Shown: positions 33,471-42,308 of the stretch, one piece after another
How positions within the stretch are numbered: the first letter of the stretch is position 1
Layout of the letters: each line of letters opens with the position of its first letter
Made by a program: the position numbers and the translations under genes
The notes under the pieces: model-generated
What the model saw: the letters and a program-made list of their open reading frames with translations, nothing else
The model's database searches: none
What the model was told of the DNA's origin: nothing
Source of the DNA: Photobacterium sp. DA100
GTDB taxonomy: Bacteria > Pseudomonadota > Gammaproteobacteria > Enterobacterales > Vibrionaceae
Assembly: GCF_029223585.1 (NCBI RefSeq)
Contig: NZ_CP119424.1
Coordinates: 2,046,001 to 2,110,000 of the forward strand
Length of the DNA stretch: 64,000 bases
Reading direction: 5' to 3'

Positions 33471-34841
33471 CTATTCGCATGGAGGAGCCAGGTGGATCAT
33501 CGCCAGGCCGCCGAGTGAGGTTTCGCGGTATTTCTTGTTCATGTCCTTGCCGGTTTGGTACATGGTATCAATCACCTTGTCGAGCGAGATGCGCGATTTG
33601 CTGTTGCGCTTGAGGGCCATGCGCGAGGCGTTGATCGCTTTCATTGCGCCCATGGCATTGCGCTCGATACAAGGGATCTGAACCAAGCCGCCAATGGGGT
33701 CACAAGTCATGCCCAGCGAGTGCTCCATGGCAATTTCAGCCGCCATGCAGATCTGCTCGTTGCTGCCGCCGCGGATCGCCGTCAGGCCGGCTGCCGCCAT
33801 TGAGGATGACACACCAATTTCACCCTGGCAGCCCACCTCTGCACCGGAAATAGACGCATTCATCTTGTACAGCATGCCGATGGCGGCGGATACCGCAAGG
33901 AAGTCTTTGATTTGCTTGCCATTAAGCTCGTGGATGAACTTGTTGTAGTACATCAGTACAGCTGGGATCACTCCTGCCGCCCCGTTGGTTGGCGAGGTAA
34001 CGACCTGGCCACCGGCGGCATTTTCTTCGCTGACGGCAAAGGCAAACACGTTTACCCAATCCAGGACCACCATAGGATCGTTCTCGATCTCTTGGTTGGA
34101 CTCGAGCTTCTTCAGCAGTGCCGGGGCGCGGCGTACCACATGCAGGCCACCTTCCAGTATACCTTCGGTCTCAAAACCGCGGGCCATGCAGTTCGCCATC
34201 ACCTGCCAGATCTGGTTTGCCTTGGCATCCAGCTCTTCCTGGCTGCGGAAGGCTAGCTCATTGCGCAGGAACATGGCGCCAATACTTATCCCCTCTCGCT
34301 CGGTGATTCTGAGGATATCTTCCGCCGAGTTGAATGCGAAAGGTACCTTGACTTCGCTGGTGGCTTTGCCGTTTTGTAGCTCGTCGGCAGTAGCAATGAA
34401 ACCACCGCCTATCGAGTAGTAGGTCTCGATAAATAGCTGCTTGCCTGCGTGGTCGAAGGCGGTAATGGTCATGCCGTTTTCATGCAACGGCAGATTATCA
34501 CTGTGAAACAGCATGTCGGTATCGACATTGAAAGCGATGAGCTTTTTACCCGCCAGTAGCAAGGTTCTGTTGGCAATCCCATCGGCCATCGCTTGGTTGG
34601 CGGCCTGGATATCAATCGCATCGGGCTTGTTGTGCATCAACCCCAGGATTGATGCTCGGTCGGTGTGGTGGCCTTTGCCTGTTAGCGACAAAGAGCCGTA
34701 CAGATCCACTTGTACCCGGGCCACATCGTCCAGCATGCCATCCACTTTCTGGCAGAAATCAAAACCGGCCAGCATCGGCCCGTTGGTGTGGGAGCTGGAC
34801 GGGCCTACACCCACTTTGTAGATATCAAAAATAGATAGCAT
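33471..34841 (-). CDS. sdaA: L-serine dehydratase (iron-sulfur, single chain)
   Basis: The 456-aa enzyme deaminates L-serine to pyruvate. The N-terminal domain starts MLSIFDIYKVGVGPSSSHTNGPM, as in E. coli SdaA/SdaB. The catalytic part has GGQVVTSPTNGAAGVIPAVLMYY, and the Fe-S cysteines are in EQICMAAEIAMEHSLGMTCDPIGGLVQIPCIERNA. The length matches single-polypeptide type 2 enzymes (454-455 aa). No serine transporter (sdaC) is adjacent. A perfect 32-bp dyad lies about 120 bp upstream, in the region shared with the divergent protease gene. Confidence 0.95.
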   Translation of the reverse strand: MLSIFDIYKVGVGPSSSHTNGPMLAGFDFCQKVDGMLDDVARVQVDLYGSLSLTGKGHHTDRASILGLMHNKPDAIDIQAANQAMADGIANRTLLLAGKKLIAFNVDTDMLFHSDNLPLHENGMTITAFDHAGKQLFIETYYSIGGGFIATADELQNGKATSEVKVPFAFNSAEDILRITEREGISIGAMFLRNELAFRSQEELDAKANQIWQVMANCMARGFETEGILEGGLHVVRRAPALLKKLESNQEIENDPMVVLDWVNVFAFAVSEENAAGGQVVTSPTNGAAGVIPAVLMYYNKFIHELNGKQIKDFLAVSAAIGMLYKMNASISGAEVGCQGEIGVSSSMAAAGLTAIRGGSNEQICMAAEIAMEHSLGMTCDPIGGLVQIPCIERNAMGAMKAINASRMALKRNSKSRISLDKVIDTMYQTGKDMNKKYRETSLGGLAMIHLAPPCE

Positions 34842-34962
34842 GGTCTTTCCTTAAAAAATCACATCTATTAATAAGTTTGGCAGAAAGAAACAAGCCGACA
34901 CGGGAAAAGCAGGAAAAAACCGAAACAATAGTAGGAAATTGGCTAGAACATTGAGAGAGAAA

Positions 34963-34994
34963 AGAATAAGAGACAAAAATTTGTCTCTTATTCT
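34963..34994. repeat. Perfect 32-bp dyad between sdaA and the protease gene
   Basis: AGAATAAGAGACAAA and its exact complement are separated by two bases. It lies in the divergent 346-bp intergenic region, 122 bp before sdaA and 194 bp before the protease start. It is AT-rich with no strong T run, so an operator or cruciform-forming element is as likely as a terminator. A second short repeat, AAGCG / CGCTT, lies at about 35137-35152. Confidence 0.6.
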
Positions 34995-35187
34995 ATTTTC
35001 ATCAATTGTTGAATTTGTATTTTCTCGGTGAATGGTTTGAGGTTTCTTGTTTGATATAGAAGTTATTTTCTGAAAGGTGATCCCAAAATTATTAATTTAT
35101 TTTGATGGCTAATTCTAAAAGTTATTAATTTAAATCAAGCGACAAAACGCTTGGTGGGAATGATAATAACATAACTAGGAATATATC

Positions 35188-37002
35188 ATGGAAATAAAGA
35201 AAACCTTTTGCTCCTATATTGCAGCGTCAATAATTTGTTCTTTATATTCAATGTCAGTGACAGGGGCTGAACCGGAAAATATTGCCTCGCCTGACTTTGC
35301 CTTTGCTAATACCAGCTTGACCTATGGCGATAACGGCTACCAGGAAGATCCGCTGGGGATGATCAGAGCGTTTGACGGAAACCCTTATACTTCATGGCAC
35401 CCCGCTCTTCGCAAGGACTCTTGGCTTGGGCAGCTGTTTCCCGAAGCCATGGCGGTAACGGGGTATTCAGTCAAAGGCAATATTGAACATTTTAAAATTC
35501 AGGCTAGTCACGATGGGATTGCTTGGCAAACCCTCGATACCCAGCGTGAGCAAACCATCAGCTCGCAACTAACCTACTTTACAATACCGGAAGAAAAGGT
35601 AGGGGCTTATCAGTATTATCGCCTATATACCATTGGGGATAATTATTCAGCCAATATAAATATGCTTGAACTATATGGCCATCGCGGAGAAAGCAGTGGT
35701 GGTGTGCCTGAAGATGTTACGATGCCGCAGTTTGCCTCTGCCAGTTCCAATGCCTGGGTTATGACAGATACGGCCTTTGAATATTTACCGAACCTTCACA
35801 CCTTGGCATTCGATAATATTAGCGGCGGTTATAACTTTTCGGAAAATACCTATTGGCGCCCCGTTAGCCAGGATAATGAATGGTTGGCTCAGTCATTTAC
35901 TCGTCCTCAGCGAATTGTCAGTTATACCCTTGAGGCCCCCTCGCAATACATGGCCCCAGAGCACTGGTTGCTGCAGGCCAGTATTGACGGCAGTACATGG
36001 TTGACGCTGGATGAACGCCAGAACCAGGAGCTGGGAAAGGAAAAGCAAAGCTACGAGATAGCATTTGAGCAGCAGGGCAGCTACCCATACTACCGTTTGT
36101 ATTTCCCCTCTAATGTGAAACCGATTGGGGTCAGTGAAGTTGAACTGCTAGCGGCCGGTGCGACAGCCGCGCCCGTGCCACAGGATGATGCGGTGATGGT
36201 GGTGATCAGGGATGCGTTTGGCGACGCGCCATGGTACGAGGAAGGCTCGCACGGTGGCTTTGTCATGGCCATTGCCCAAGGTCACTACAATGCTGAGTTG
36301 GATGTGGATGAGAGTGTCGAGTTCCGGACATCCAACATCAATGATGACAGGCGCGACAGTGCGCCGATAGATCTGTCCGAAGAGGCTTTTAAGGCCGATG
36401 TCATCAATATGAGCTCCAGTAGTACGACCTATGATGCCGGCAAGAAAGCGGTTAAATCGCTCAATGACTATTACCCGCAGCAGCCGCTCAAAATTACCTC
36501 GGCTGGTAATGCCTCGACGGTCTGCACTGCTGAAGCGGCTGAACTGGGTCGCCAGGTGGGATTGAGTGCCTCCGCGCTGGAAGCGCACTTTGCTGGTGTC
36601 CCCCAGTCCGAGTGGGAGCACTATTACAAAGCCTGTGATATGACGGTCGTGGCAGCCATCGATGCGCAGCAAGAGGAGAGCTGGATTGTCGTGGCGGGCT
36701 ATCTGGGTGATCCGGACCGCCCACAAAAGCCGCTGGGGATCCTGAAAGACCGCGGAGTTGTCGCCCCCTATAAGATTGATGGCCGCGACGGCACCAGCTT
36801 TTCGGCCCCCTATGTGAGCGCGCTGGCTGCCATGATACTGCAACGCGCCCCCGAGCTAACGGCAAGTGAGGTTGCGGCAATCATATTCGCCACCGCTGAC
36901 GATCTGGGTGAGCCCGGGGTCGATGAGGTATGGGGGCACGGACGCGTCAATCCTGCAAGAGCGATGCAATATATGGACGAGCAGGGATACGGATACCCTT
37001 AA
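35188..37002 (+). CDS. Secreted subtilisin-like (S8) protease with two N-terminal discoidin-type domains
   Basis: The 604-aa product has signal peptide to about residue 27 (SVTGAEP). Two F5/8 type C (discoidin-like) domains follow, at about 45-165 (AFDGNPYTSWHP, IEHFKIQASHDGIAWQTLD, YYRLYTIGDNYSANINMLEL) and 180-325 (WLLQASIDGSTWLTLDERQ, YYRLYFPSN). The C-terminal third is a subtilase: Asp in VVIRDAF (about 342), His in GSHGGFV (about 355), Asn in SAGNAS (about 438) and Ser in GTSFSAPYVSALAA (about 537). The Asp-His distance is unusually short, and the usual propeptide is not evident. It may attach to carbohydrate or cell surfaces through the discoidin domains. Confidence 0.75.
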   Translation: MEIKKTFCSYIAASIICSLYSMSVTGAEPENIASPDFAFANTSLTYGDNGYQEDPLGMIRAFDGNPYTSWHPALRKDSWLGQLFPEAMAVTGYSVKGNIEHFKIQASHDGIAWQTLDTQREQTISSQLTYFTIPEEKVGAYQYYRLYTIGDNYSANINMLELYGHRGESSGGVPEDVTMPQFASASSNAWVMTDTAFEYLPNLHTLAFDNISGGYNFSENTYWRPVSQDNEWLAQSFTRPQRIVSYTLEAPSQYMAPEHWLLQASIDGSTWLTLDERQNQELGKEKQSYEIAFEQQGSYPYYRLYFPSNVKPIGVSEVELLAAGATAAPVPQDDAVMVVIRDAFGDAPWYEEGSHGGFVMAIAQGHYNAELDVDESVEFRTSNINDDRRDSAPIDLSEEAFKADVINMSSSSTTYDAGKKAVKSLNDYYPQQPLKITSAGNASTVCTAEAAELGRQVGLSASALEAHFAGVPQSEWEHYYKACDMTVVAAIDAQQEESWIVVAGYLGDPDRPQKPLGILKDRGVVAPYKIDGRDGTSFSAPYVSALAAMILQRAPELTASEVAAIIFATADDLGEPGVDEVWGHGRVNPARAMQYMDEQGYGYP

Positions 37003-37007
37003 TAGTG

Positions 37008-37032
37008 AGGCGGCCTAATGGCCGCCTTTTTT
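37008..37032 (+). terminator. Terminator of the protease gene
   Basis: AGGCGGCC / GGCCGCCT with loop TAAT and a T run, starting 5 bp after the stop. Confidence 0.9.
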
Positions 37033-37056
37033 CGCTGTTCAGCGCCTAATTACGGA

Positions 37057-38187
37057 TCAATGATCAAGGAACAGGTAGTTCTGCCAGCTTTTCATTCTGA
37101 TCAGGACTTTGCGCATTACCGAGACATGTTCGAAGCTATCGGAATAGACCGCTATTTCGACATTGGCCCCTTGTGGCAATTGATACTCACTGAGGTCATC
37201 GTTGATTTTCAGTTTGACCAGGGGGCGTCCCTGGCGCAGCAGCAAATCGCTGCCGTAAAGCACTCCCGCGGCCTGGATCTGGCTTTCGCCGATAGCCGGC
37301 AACACTTCGACCACCTCGCCCTGGAAGGTTTTGCCGGGCAAGGCCCGGAAAATAAAGTCGGCCTTGAAGCCGGGGCGCAGTCTTAGTAAGGAGTTCTGCC
37401 TGAACGCGCCGATAAAGTACTGCTCTTCCTGGTGGACAAACGTCATCACCGGTTTGAGTGGCAGCGGGACGGCCATCATGCCGGGCCGCAATGTTACTTG
37501 GGTGACATAGCCGGCGGTAGGGGCATGAACTACGGTTTCCTCAAGGTTGAATTGGGCCTGGATAAGCTGGGCGCGGACCTTGGCGATAGCGGTGTTTTCA
37601 CCCATGATCTGTGACTCGTAGGCCAACTTGGCACGTTGCTCTTCTGCCCTCGCCGCAGACAGTGACGCCTCCGCGCTGCGGTAGAACTGGCGGCGGTTAT
37701 CCACTTCCGATTTGGTAAAGGCACCGCGCTTGTAGCCTTTCTCGTAGCGCTGGTATTGGCTCAGGGTCCTATCCCGTTCGGCGATTGCCCGTTCCGTGCT
37801 GGCTTTGGCCGCATGGTAAGCCGCCTCTAGGCCCATGACATTTTGTTTCGCTTCGGCCAACGCCGCTAATTGTAACTGGACCTCGGCTTCATACGGCGTG
37901 GGATCGACACGGAACAGGATATCGCCCTTTTTGATAGGTGTATTGGCGACAACCGGTACCTCGACCACTTTGCCCCTTACGCCGGGGACTATCGGGGTGG
38001 TGACGAAAAACTGCCCGCCCATGTTGCTGTGCGGGTGGTTGTAGTTCATCAGTAGAATCAAGGCTCCGATGAGAATAATGCCGCCAAGTACTGCCGTCGG
38101 TACCGTCCACTTGTTGAGCGGGATATTGAAGATCTTGAACACCGCAATACACAGGGCGGCGTAGGTCAGAATAAGTAATAGATCCAT
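37057..38187 (-). CDS. HlyD-family membrane fusion protein (YiaV/YibH-like)
   Basis: The 376-aa protein has two N-terminal membrane segments (about 3-20 and 30-48), then a biotinyl-lipoyl-like half-motif (TPIVPGVRGKVVEVPVVANTPIKKGDILFRVDPTPYEA). A long coiled-coil hairpin follows (about 95-210, with AEAKQNVMGLEAAYHAAKASTERAIAERDRTLSQYQR), then the second lipoyl half (VHAPTAGYVTQVTLRPG) and a beta-barrel domain. The gene order DUF3302-HlyD matches E. coli yiaW-yiaV and yibI-yibH. No inner-membrane pump is adjacent, so the partner and substrate are unknown. It overlaps the upstream gene by one base. Confidence 0.87.
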   Translation of the reverse strand: MDLLLILTYAALCIAVFKIFNIPLNKWTVPTAVLGGIILIGALILLMNYNHPHSNMGGQFFVTTPIVPGVRGKVVEVPVVANTPIKKGDILFRVDPTPYEAEVQLQLAALAEAKQNVMGLEAAYHAAKASTERAIAERDRTLSQYQRYEKGYKRGAFTKSEVDNRRQFYRSAEASLSAARAEEQRAKLAYESQIMGENTAIAKVRAQLIQAQFNLEETVVHAPTAGYVTQVTLRPGMMAVPLPLKPVMTFVHQEEQYFIGAFRQNSLLRLRPGFKADFIFRALPGKTFQGEVVEVLPAIGESQIQAAGVLYGSDLLLRQGRPLVKLKINDDLSEYQLPQGANVEIAVYSDSFEHVSVMRKVLIRMKSWQNYLFLDH

Positions 38188-38570
38188 TAGTGCTCATCCC
38201 CCTGTGTGCGGTCTGGCGGTGTCTCGTTGTTGGACTGTTTGATCTCCATCTCTGCGACTTTTTCGGTCAGGTGTTCGACCCGCTCTGAGAGCTTGAGGAT
38301 CTCGTGATGCAGCTCGTTTTGCTCGTTCTGGAGTTGGGTGAACCCCCAACCCCGGTCTTCGCGCCATAGCGTGGCCCAAATCCACAGGAACGGCCAAAGC
38401 GCATGCAGGGTAAACAAGCTGACCCAGCCGGCATAATGGATGGCATCTTGGTGGGGGTGGTTGCGTTTTTTTGAAATTTCATAGGGAATATCGTGGATAG
38501 CGATGATCCCGTAGAACAGGAAAACCGCGACAAAGCACAATACGCCCAGGGCAAAATAGTCGAGAAACAT
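38187..38570 (-). CDS. DUF3302 inner-membrane protein (YiaW/YibI-like)
   Basis: The 127-aa protein has two membrane helices (LDYFALGVLCFVAVFLFYGIIAIHDIPYEIS and YAGWVSLFTLHALWPFLWIWATLW), typical of DUF3302. A cytoplasmic coiled-coil tail follows (NEQNELHHEILKLSERVEHLTEKVAEMEIKQ, about 77-107). It precedes the HlyD-family gene and overlaps it by one base, a pairing conserved in enterobacteria. The molecular role is unknown; co-operation with the fusion protein in export is inferred. The coiled-coil tail looks longer than in the E. coli homologues as I recall them. Confidence 0.85.
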   Translation of the reverse strand: MFLDYFALGVLCFVAVFLFYGIIAIHDIPYEISKKRNHPHQDAIHYAGWVSLFTLHALWPFLWIWATLWREDRGWGFTQLQNEQNELHHEILKLSERVEHLTEKVAEMEIKQSNNETPPDRTQGDEH

Positions 38571-38886
38571 CCTTGCTCCTTGTCCTTATCAGATCGGCGG
38601 TGACGTTGTGCCGGCTTCCGGGTAAGGCACATTCCAGTCATTATCAAATTTAGCATTGATTTACTTTTATGCTTGTTTTACTTGGTTTTATTTCGATATC
38701 GGCAATGTGAACAAAAGGGGGGATGGCGTATACTCGTCAGGAATTTGTGCTCCAGTTATTGGCCTGTTGGTCGATATATGTAGTCGACGAGAAAAGGATA
38801 GCCGCTCAGGGGAAAGCGGTGGCTATCTCACCGAATATTGTCATGGTGTTCGGTAACCAGGAATAAACACTGACCGTAGAGGGGAT
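38571..38886. other. Intergenic region with a hairpin at 38797-38827
   Basis: No convincing gene is seen. A hairpin GATAGCCGCT / AGCGG-T-GGCTATC (one bulge) lies about 60 bp before the Sel1 gene; it could be a 5' UTR structure or an operator. Confidence 0.35.
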
Positions 38887-40182
38887 ATGCCTTACCTATT
38901 GATTGCTACTGGCCTGTCAGCGGGCCTACTGGCGTGGATCCTGTACCGTTTGTTTGCCTCCAAGGCGAAGCAACAGCAGTCTTTGGAAGAAAAGCGGAAA
39001 AAAGAGGCCCGGTACCAGCAAGTGTTGGAAAAAGCCAAAGTGGCCGAGCGCGAGGACAAAATATTCAAGGCGCAGACGGGGCATGTGCCAAGTCAGCTGT
39101 CTTTGGCGAAGGAGTATGAATTAACCAATACTCGCGAAGCTATCTACTGGTACGAAAAAGCCGCCAAACTCGACAATATTATTGCCCAGAATGCCCTGGC
39201 ACGCTTGTGCCGGGCCGACATCGACGATCCTGACGGCGAGGCAAAGTCGCGATACTGGGAGCAGGTGGTCAAAGCCAAGCGTGGCGAGGCGAAAGAGCTG
39301 TTCGAGCTTGGCTTGCTATTGATCCGTGGCCTGGGAACTGATATCGACGTCGAAGCCGGATTGGAACAGGTGCGGGAGGCGGCGGACAAAGAATGGCTGG
39401 CCGCTATGCTGTTCCTCGGTGATTGGTATCTTTCTGAGTTTTCGCAACCGCATCAGCCGGTGGAGGCCTTCTTGTGGCGTTTTAGGGCCGCGAGGCTGGG
39501 TGATATCAACGGTTTTATGAAAACCGCATTTTGTTATCAGGCCGGGATCGGCGTGAGCAAGGACAGTGCGCGCGCCATGTACTGGCTGGAGCGGGCGGCA
39601 GAGCGAGGAGAGGGAGAAGCGCAGCTGCTGGTGGCCAAAATGCATAACCGGGACACGATGTCCGATGCTGCCATCGCTTATATCTGGTATTCCTTGGCAT
39701 ACGCTAATGGCTTTAAGCAGGCGAGGAAAGCCCGGGATGGCGTGGTACAGCAATTTGATATCGATACCATCCTTGGGGTGCAGAATGTGGCAAACAGGAT
39801 CTACAAAATGCTCAAGCAGGGGGCGGGGGTAGAAGCCCACTCGGTGATGCACTTGCTTGACAAACTTTACGATAGAAGCGGTTATCGGCCGACGGAAGAG
39901 ATGCTTGATTCGATAGCGTTGGGAGAGCTGGCCAGTGAGATGTCGACGCTACAGCCAATTGATAATGCGCAGCAAGCGAAAAATCGGGTGCAGGGGCTTG
40001 ATGGCGAGGCGCGCTCTGAATCGTCTGATGAGCTGAAAACTGACATATTGTCTGCCGATGCTGTTGATAGCGCCCCTGGCCAATCGGCCATGTCGGGCTA
40101 TCAGCAGCAATCGTGGCAGATGTCTTGGGATAGCCTGCTGTCAGGCGATATCCGGCAGGATAAGCCCGAGAAAAAGCAGTGA
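38887..40182 (+). CDS. Membrane-anchored Sel1-repeat protein
   Basis: The 431-aa protein has one N-terminal membrane helix (PYLLIATGLSAGLLAWILYRLF), a basic/acidic coiled coil (about 28-58) and several Sel1-like repeats between about 70 and 290 (REAIYWYEKAAKLDNIIAQNALARL, KELFELGLLLIRGLGTDIDVEAGLEQVREAA, SARAMYWLERAAERGEGEAQLLVAKM, AIAYIWYSLAYANGFKQA). The C-terminal 100 residues look disordered. Sel1 repeats mediate protein contacts; no partner is visible. The gene is monocistronic. Confidence 0.82.
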   Translation: MPYLLIATGLSAGLLAWILYRLFASKAKQQQSLEEKRKKEARYQQVLEKAKVAEREDKIFKAQTGHVPSQLSLAKEYELTNTREAIYWYEKAAKLDNIIAQNALARLCRADIDDPDGEAKSRYWEQVVKAKRGEAKELFELGLLLIRGLGTDIDVEAGLEQVREAADKEWLAAMLFLGDWYLSEFSQPHQPVEAFLWRFRAARLGDINGFMKTAFCYQAGIGVSKDSARAMYWLERAAERGEGEAQLLVAKMHNRDTMSDAAIAYIWYSLAYANGFKQARKARDGVVQQFDIDTILGVQNVANRIYKMLKQGAGVEAHSVMHLLDKLYDRSGYRPTEEMLDSIALGELASEMSTLQPIDNAQQAKNRVQGLDGEARSESSDELKTDILSADAVDSAPGQSAMSGYQQQSWQMSWDSLLSGDIRQDKPEKKQ

Positions 40183-40189
40183 CGATGAC

Positions 40190-40218
40190 AAAAAAGGCCC
40201 TGGATGAGGCCTTTTTTG
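40190..40218. terminator. Bidirectional terminator between Sel1 and HAD genes
   Basis: AAAAAGGCC / GGCCTTTTT around an 8-base loop, with A and T runs on both sides. Confidence 0.88.
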
Positions 40219-40887
40219 TTACAGGGCTTGGATATAGTCAAGCAGCTGGGGCATCTCGGTCAGGGTGATCACCCGCGGATCATTGATTTCTGGCGCATGG
40301 GGGGCGGCATAGTGGAAGGTGGGGATCCCGGCATTGAGGCCCGCCTGGACGCCCCGCGCGGTGTCATCGACGAAGACGCAGTCCTGCAGCCGGTAACCCA
40401 TATTCATCGCGGCAAAGTGCAGTAAGTCCGGGTCTGGCTTCCAGCTACTGGCTTCAAAGCCGCTGAATAATTTCCCTTCGAAGAAATGCAGCATGTTGGT
40501 CAGGCCGAGGGTGTGCTCCATTTTATGGACAGGGCCGTTGGAGGCAATACACATGTCGATCCCCTGCTGGGTCAGTTTCTGGAGCAGATCGGGCACCCCG
40601 GCAATCGGCGTCAGGTGTTCGTTGAAGAGTTTGCGGCATTCTTCCCGGTACATCGGCTCAAGGATATCGATAGGCGCCGTTACCCCGGTACGGCGCCGGG
40701 TTTCGGCCAGGATATCGACAATCTTGCCGCCTTGGAAATGCTCGATACATTCATCGAGGCTGAGCTGTCCGCCGAGCCGGGAAAAGATGTTCACCAATGC
40801 CTGGTTACACAGCCGCTCGCTGTCTACCAAGGTGCCGTCGCAGTCAAAGATGACACAGCGGGTGTGATAGGGCTGATCCTGTCTCAT
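40219..40887 (-). CDS. HAD-superfamily phosphatase, YieH-like
   Basis: The 222-aa protein carries the HAD motifs: FDCDGTLVDSE (motif I), CIASNGPVHKM (motif II), SSWKPDPDLLHFAA (motif III Lys) and CVFVDDTARGVQAGLNAG (motif IV). The cap domain is helical (subfamily IA). It resembles E. coli YieH, a 6-phosphogluconate phosphatase, across its length, including FSRLGGQLSLDECIEHFQGGKIVDIL. It is a soluble Mg2+-dependent phosphatase; the substrate here is not proven. The gene stands alone. Confidence 0.85.
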   Translation of the reverse strand: MRQDQPYHTRCVIFDCDGTLVDSERLCNQALVNIFSRLGGQLSLDECIEHFQGGKIVDILAETRRRTGVTAPIDILEPMYREECRKLFNEHLTPIAGVPDLLQKLTQQGIDMCIASNGPVHKMEHTLGLTNMLHFFEGKLFSGFEASSWKPDPDLLHFAAMNMGYRLQDCVFVDDTARGVQAGLNAGIPTFHYAAPHAPEINDPRVITLTEMPQLLDYIQAL

Positions 40888-41039
40888 AGTTTTATCCTGT
40901 CTATCTCGCTGCCTTGATTGTTAATCCAGCCCTACGATTCCGACAATACGAAGATCGGTATTTTGCTAGCTACATCGCCAACTGTTTGTGAAATAGCGAA
41001 AATAATTTGAATCAGCGCGCATTGAACCGGCCGCCAGCA

Positions 41040-41510
41040 TTAGCTCGGCTGGTGCTGGTTGATGAAAGCCTCGAGAATAGCGGTGCCTGAGCCGGCTTGC
41101 TGTTGCTCGGCCTGCAAAAACGCCCAAATAGCATCTTCATGCTGGGCCACTAAATGGTACAAGCTTTGGTGCTCGGCCGCCGCTTTGGCTTGCTGGCGGT
41201 AGCGAAGGGCATAGGGTTCGACCCAGTTGACCAAGGTGTCGACCAAGCTTTCCCAGTCTCGATGCAGCCACTGCTCGGCGTCTTGCTGGCCCTTTTGCTC
41301 CATCTTGGCGTCATGGTCTGGGCAGGGAATACCGATAGACGTTAATTCTGTTTTTAGTTTGGTCGCAGTGATTTGCTCGACATTTATCAGAAGTTGCCAT
41401 TTATGGATGTGGCTATCGTCACTATACTTGTTGGCAAAAGCAGTGAAAAAGGCAATGCCATACAGTTCACCAAGGTAGGCAGAATAAAGCGGGTTTGTTT
41501 CCATGGGCAC
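41040..41510 (-). CDS. Uncharacterised helical protein, 156 aa
   Basis: I do not recognise the family. The sequence is almost entirely helical and acidic, with MPMETNPLYSAYLGELYGIAFFTAFANKYSDDSHIHKWQLLINVEQITATKLK at the N terminus. It looks like a four-helix bundle, with E15, H35 and E45 placed roughly as ferritin-like metal ligands could be, but no ExxH pair is convincing. No signal or membrane segment is present. Its start is 68 bp from the divergent acetyltransferase gene, so the two may share a control region. Confidence 0.65.
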   Translation of the reverse strand: MPMETNPLYSAYLGELYGIAFFTAFANKYSDDSHIHKWQLLINVEQITATKLKTELTSIGIPCPDHDAKMEQKGQQDAEQWLHRDWESLVDTLVNWVEPYALRYRQQAKAAAEHQSLYHLVAQHEDAIWAFLQAEQQQAGSGTAILEAFINQHQPS

Positions 41511-41578
41511 AAGCCTGTGTTGATAGTCTTTGAGGTAAATGCCTGCTGAGGCAGTAGTGGCGATTATAAGGGGTGGCT

Positions 41579-42241
41579 ATGACTTCATCCATATTTCCAT
41601 CATGGCTTGGCGGCTATGAGGTCAGGGAACATGTGAGGAACCCGAATATTTCGGTCGGGGAGCATACGTATTATTCGGGCTATTATCACGACAAGCATTT
41701 TGAGGATCATTGTGTCCGGTATTTGCTTGGCGATCACTCGAGCCGGGCGGTTTGGGAGTCTGGGATTTTCGGCGAGGTCGACCAGCTGATTATCGGCAAG
41801 TATTGCTCGATTGCTTCGGGGGCGACTTTTATGCTGGCGGGGAACCAAGGGCACCGCCATGATTGGATATCATCGTTTCCTTTCGATGTTGGTAAGTTCG
41901 GTGACAAGGTCAAATCGGGTTTCGAGCGTGCCGGTGATACGGTGATCGGCAATGATGTCTGGATCGGCAGTGAGTGCGTTATTATGCCAGGCGTGACGAT
42001 TGGTGACGGGGCGGTGATTGGCGCGCGGGCTGTGGTGACCAAAGATGTGGCACCTTATGCGGTGATCGTAGGTAACCCCGGTCAGGAGATCAAAAAGCGC
42101 TTTAGCGATGCGCATATTGCCAAACTGCTGGAGATGAAATGGTGGGACTGGCCGCTAAAGCGGTTGCAGGAGAACATGGACTTGATGTGCAGTACGGATA
42201 TCGACGCCCTGTTCGAGCGATACCAGCATTTTGAACAGTAG
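41579..42241 (+). CDS. Xenobiotic acetyltransferase, CatB type (left-handed beta-helix)
   Basis: The 220-aa protein has the hexapeptide-repeat fold (VDQLIIGKYCSIASGATFML, GDTVIGNDVWIGSECVIMPGVTIGDGAVIGARAVVTKDVAPYAVIVGNPGQEIKKRF) and the XAT catalytic His in NQGHRHDWISSFPF. CatB-type enzymes O-acetylate chloramphenicol or related compounds with acetyl-CoA, and similar chromosomal copies are common in Vibrionaceae. No attC site or integrase is near, so this is not a cassette. The ATG at 41579 follows AAGGGG. Its true substrate, and any effect on resistance, cannot be told from sequence. Confidence 0.88.
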   Translation: MTSSIFPSWLGGYEVREHVRNPNISVGEHTYYSGYYHDKHFEDHCVRYLLGDHSSRAVWESGIFGEVDQLIIGKYCSIASGATFMLAGNQGHRHDWISSFPFDVGKFGDKVKSGFERAGDTVIGNDVWIGSECVIMPGVTIGDGAVIGARAVVTKDVAPYAVIVGNPGQEIKKRFSDAHIAKLLEMKWWDWPLKRLQENMDLMCSTDIDALFERYQHFEQ

Positions 42242-42263
42242 TCTGTGTGTGTTGGATATCGAG

Positions 42264-42296
42264 AAAAACCGGTCAGCTTGCTGGCCGGTTTTTTTG
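42264..42296. terminator. Terminator between acetyltransferase and AraC genes
   Basis: AAAACCGGTCAGC / GCTGGCCGGTTTT (one G-U pair) with T and A runs on both strands, convergent genes. Confidence 0.88.
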
Positions 42297-42308
42297 TGCC
42301 TGCAGGGC

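Noticed and set aside
38656..38856. 66-codon frame before the Sel1 gene
   Set aside because: No ribosome site, atypical composition, and a hairpin in its 3' part; probably untranslated leader.
41579..42241. Integron cassette origin for the CatB-type acetyltransferase
   Set aside because: No attC-like repeat or integrase is seen next to it; it has an ordinary terminator and neighbours.
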